Assembly: GCA_015259045.1 (NCBI GenBank)
Contig: JABZHD010000080.1
Span: 1-5,637 of the forward strand
Length of the DNA stretch: 5,637 bases
Direction: 5' to 3'
Source of the DNA: Atopobium sp.
Lineage (GTDB): Bacteria > Actinomycetota > Coriobacteriia > Coriobacteriales > Atopobiaceae
The position numbers were made by a program, and so were the translations under genes. Below, piece after piece: positions 4,255 through 5,637 of the stretch. The notes under the pieces are model-generated. The model was given only the letters and a program-made list of their open reading frames with translations. It was not told the origin of the DNA and made no database searches. Position 1 is the first letter of the stretch. Every line of letters begins with the position of its first letter.

Positions 4255-5637
4255 ATGTCATTTGAGACAGGTGTTTTTCCGGTTTTAGTTTCTGAAGATG
4301 CGGCTACTGAGTTACTATCTCCCCAGGTCAGAGGAGGACTCAATTCGTCGTCCGCTACACCTCTTCATGTTCAGTTGTCAGATTTGATGCGCGTCAAAAT
4401 TCTGTCAGAAGACTGGAAGGCGGGAACGTACATTCCGTCTGAGGCCGAATTTATGGCGCAGTATGGCGTCAGCCGAGGCACCATCAGAAAGGCCATTCAA
4501 TCTCTGGTCAAAGAGGGTTTACTGCTTACTCAAAAAGGTCGAGCAACGCAGGTTATTTCTAACACCGTCCGCCATGCGGCAGGAAATACCGTGCTTTCAT
4601 TTGCAGCCGCACTCAGAGATGGTGGCTTTGAGTATCGAACCGAAGTTCTGTTCAAACAGGTAGTTCCTGCAGATCAAGCCGTTGCCGAGCACCTGGAGAT
4701 TCCCATTGGTTCTGACGTACTCTTTTTGCGTCGCGTCAGGAGTGTTTCGGATAGACCGGTGGTGTGCCAAGAATCGTGGTCTAACCTGCTTGTTTGTCCG
4801 CAGCTCGAAGAGGCAGACTTTGAGAATGAGTCGCTCTTTGACGCGGTTGAAAGAACTTCTCAAAAAGAGATTGCGCGCTCTCGCATGCGCTATCAGTCGC
4901 AAATTGCAGGCAAAGATCATGCCGACTACCTGCAATGTTCTCCAAACGAGGCTTTGCTTGTACTTGAGCAGGTAATTGAGCTGTCCGACGGCAATTGTAT
5001 TGAGTGGAGTCAGACTTGGCTTGCTCCACATCAGAGTGTTGTTGGCGTATCTGAGCAGGTAGATGGCTCTATTGGGCCTCTGGACATCTCTTCTATTCGC
5101 CAGTCAGAGCAGGTGGGTGCATCGCTGACTTCTGCAGAAATAGACTCTGATCAGCGAAAACAGCTTGAACTTGATTTGCACCACGAGGCGCTGGCAGTGC
5201 GTCGAGGCATTATCGAGCTGGCACATCGCTACAGCTCAACGCCATTTCACATTGGCGGCGCGTGTTCTGTAGCAGACATAGTCTCCGTGCTTTTGAACAA
5301 GGTTATGCAGGTAGGCCACAGGGATTGCGAGTGGGAACTCAGAGACCGCTTGATTCTCTCTAAGGCTCACACATCGCTGGCGCTGTTCCCAGCTCTTCTA
5401 CGTGCAGGAATGATCTCTCAAGAAGACATCGATCGCGGAGTTTTTGGACCCGACGCTGTCCTCTTTAAGCATCCACTGCGAGACCCTCAGCGTGGCTTTG
5501 AAATTTCTGGTGGCAGCCTTGGCATGGGCTTGGGCTATGCCGCTGGCCTGGGGTTAAGCCTTCGTAGAAAAGATCTCCCTTCTCGCGTTTTTTGTATTTT
5601 GGGTGACGGCGAGTGTGACGAGGGCTCCATTTGGGAG
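4255..5637 (+). CDS. GntR/UTRA regulator fused to transketolase N-terminal domain, 3' end outside window
   Basis: One frame runs 461 codons from the ATG at 4255 (GGAGG at 4246-4250, 4-nt spacing) to the right edge without a stop. Residues 36-100 are a GntR winged helix (PSEAEF at 61, VSRGTIRKA at 72-80, then EGLLLTQKGRATQV). Residues about 115-262 are a UTRA ligand domain (FLRRVRSVSDRPVVCQESW, IEWSQTWL), as in HutC/FarR-type repressors that sense sugars or other metabolites. After a linker (about 266-302), residues 303-461 match the N-terminal half of transketolase: FHIGG with His332 where GHPGG is usual, LILSKAH with His372, KHP with His406, EISGGSLGMGLGYAAG, and the thiamine-diphosphate motif GDGECDEGSIWE at 450-461. 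No internal start with a Shine-Dalgarno sequence is seen in the linker, so a true fusion is likely. The C-terminal transketolase half should follow in this gene or the next. Confidence 0.88.
   Translation, partial: MSFETGVFPVLVSEDAATELLSPQVRGGLNSSSATPLHVQLSDLMRVKILSEDWKAGTYIPSEAEFMAQYGVSRGTIRKAIQSLVKEGLLLTQKGRATQVISNTVRHAAGNTVLSFAAALRDGGFEYRTEVLFKQVVPADQAVAEHLEIPIGSDVLFLRRVRSVSDRPVVCQESWSNLLVCPQLEEADFENESLFDAVERTSQKEIARSRMRYQSQIAGKDHADYLQCSPNEALLVLEQVIELSDGNCIEWSQTWLAPHQSVVGVSEQVDGSIGPLDISSIRQSEQVGASLTSAEIDSDQRKQLELDLHHEALAVRRGIIELAHRYSSTPFHIGGACSVADIVSVLLNKVMQVGHRDCEWELRDRLILSKAHTSLALFPALLRAGMISQEDIDRGVFGPDAVLFKHPLRDPQRGFEISGGSLGMGLGYAAGLGLSLRRKDLPSRVFCILGDGECDEGSIWE

Noticed and set aside
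4463..4663. Plus-strand open frame of 66 codons within the GntR region
   Set aside because: It is a shadow frame of the GntR-UTRA-transketolase gene, with no ribosome binding site and no recognisable domain.
4597..5031. Minus-strand open frame of 144 codons, plus overlapping frames at 4682-4975 and 4781-5029
   Set aside because: They lie fully opposite or inside the UTRA coding region, whose domain match is clear, and their translations are Arg/Cys/Leu-rich in the way shadow frames are.

Overview
The window looks like a tRNA-linked accessory region set inside ordinary bacterial chromosome. The outer parts (positions 1-1172 and 4255-5637) have moderate GC and balanced codon use. The middle (about 1173-4250) is visibly AT-richer, with many AAA, AAT, TTT and TAT codons. 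Shine-Dalgarno sequences are clear before most genes, and the tRNA encodes its own CCA. A low-to-moderate GC anaerobic Actinobacterium (Coriobacteriia, Atopobium/Olsenella-like) or a Firmicute would fit, but this is an impression from composition and gene content, not a demonstration.

Layout from left to right: (1) the 3' part of a Ppx/GppA-type exopolyphosphatase gene that enters from the left edge and carries an unusual Gly/Gln/Ala repeat insert. (2) A complete tRNA-Leu(UAA), a classic type of integration site. (3) A 207-bp spacer with a direct repeat, an 8-bp palindrome and a TATAAT box. (4) A compact plus-strand cassette: a 20-codon cysteine-containing small ORF with a good ribosome binding site, a small cupin, a LexA/CI-like HTH plus S24 autopeptidase regulator, and a class II Fic AMP-transferase with its own inhibitory motif and a C-terminal winged-helix-like tail. 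The gaps between these genes are 21, 1 and 15 nt. (5) A 259-bp non-coding stretch holding two nearly identical 26-30 bp palindromes exactly 40 bp apart, a possible broken third copy, and a 21-bp perfect hairpin. (6) A 58-aa minus-strand orphan gene. (7) A divergent promoter region. (8) A long plus-strand frame, open to the right edge, that encodes a complete GntR/UTRA sugar-responsive regulator fused in frame to the N-terminal (thiamine-diphosphate-binding) half of a transketolase.

The two points most worth following are the GntR-UTRA-transketolase fusion, in which DNA-binding, ligand-sensing and metabolic-enzyme modules appear to share one polypeptide, and the small peptide/cupin/S24/Fic cassette next to tRNA-Leu with its repeated palindromes. 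The cassette reads as a candidate damage- or signal-released AMPylation module. The family assignments rest on motifs read by eye; the functional links between genes are inference.
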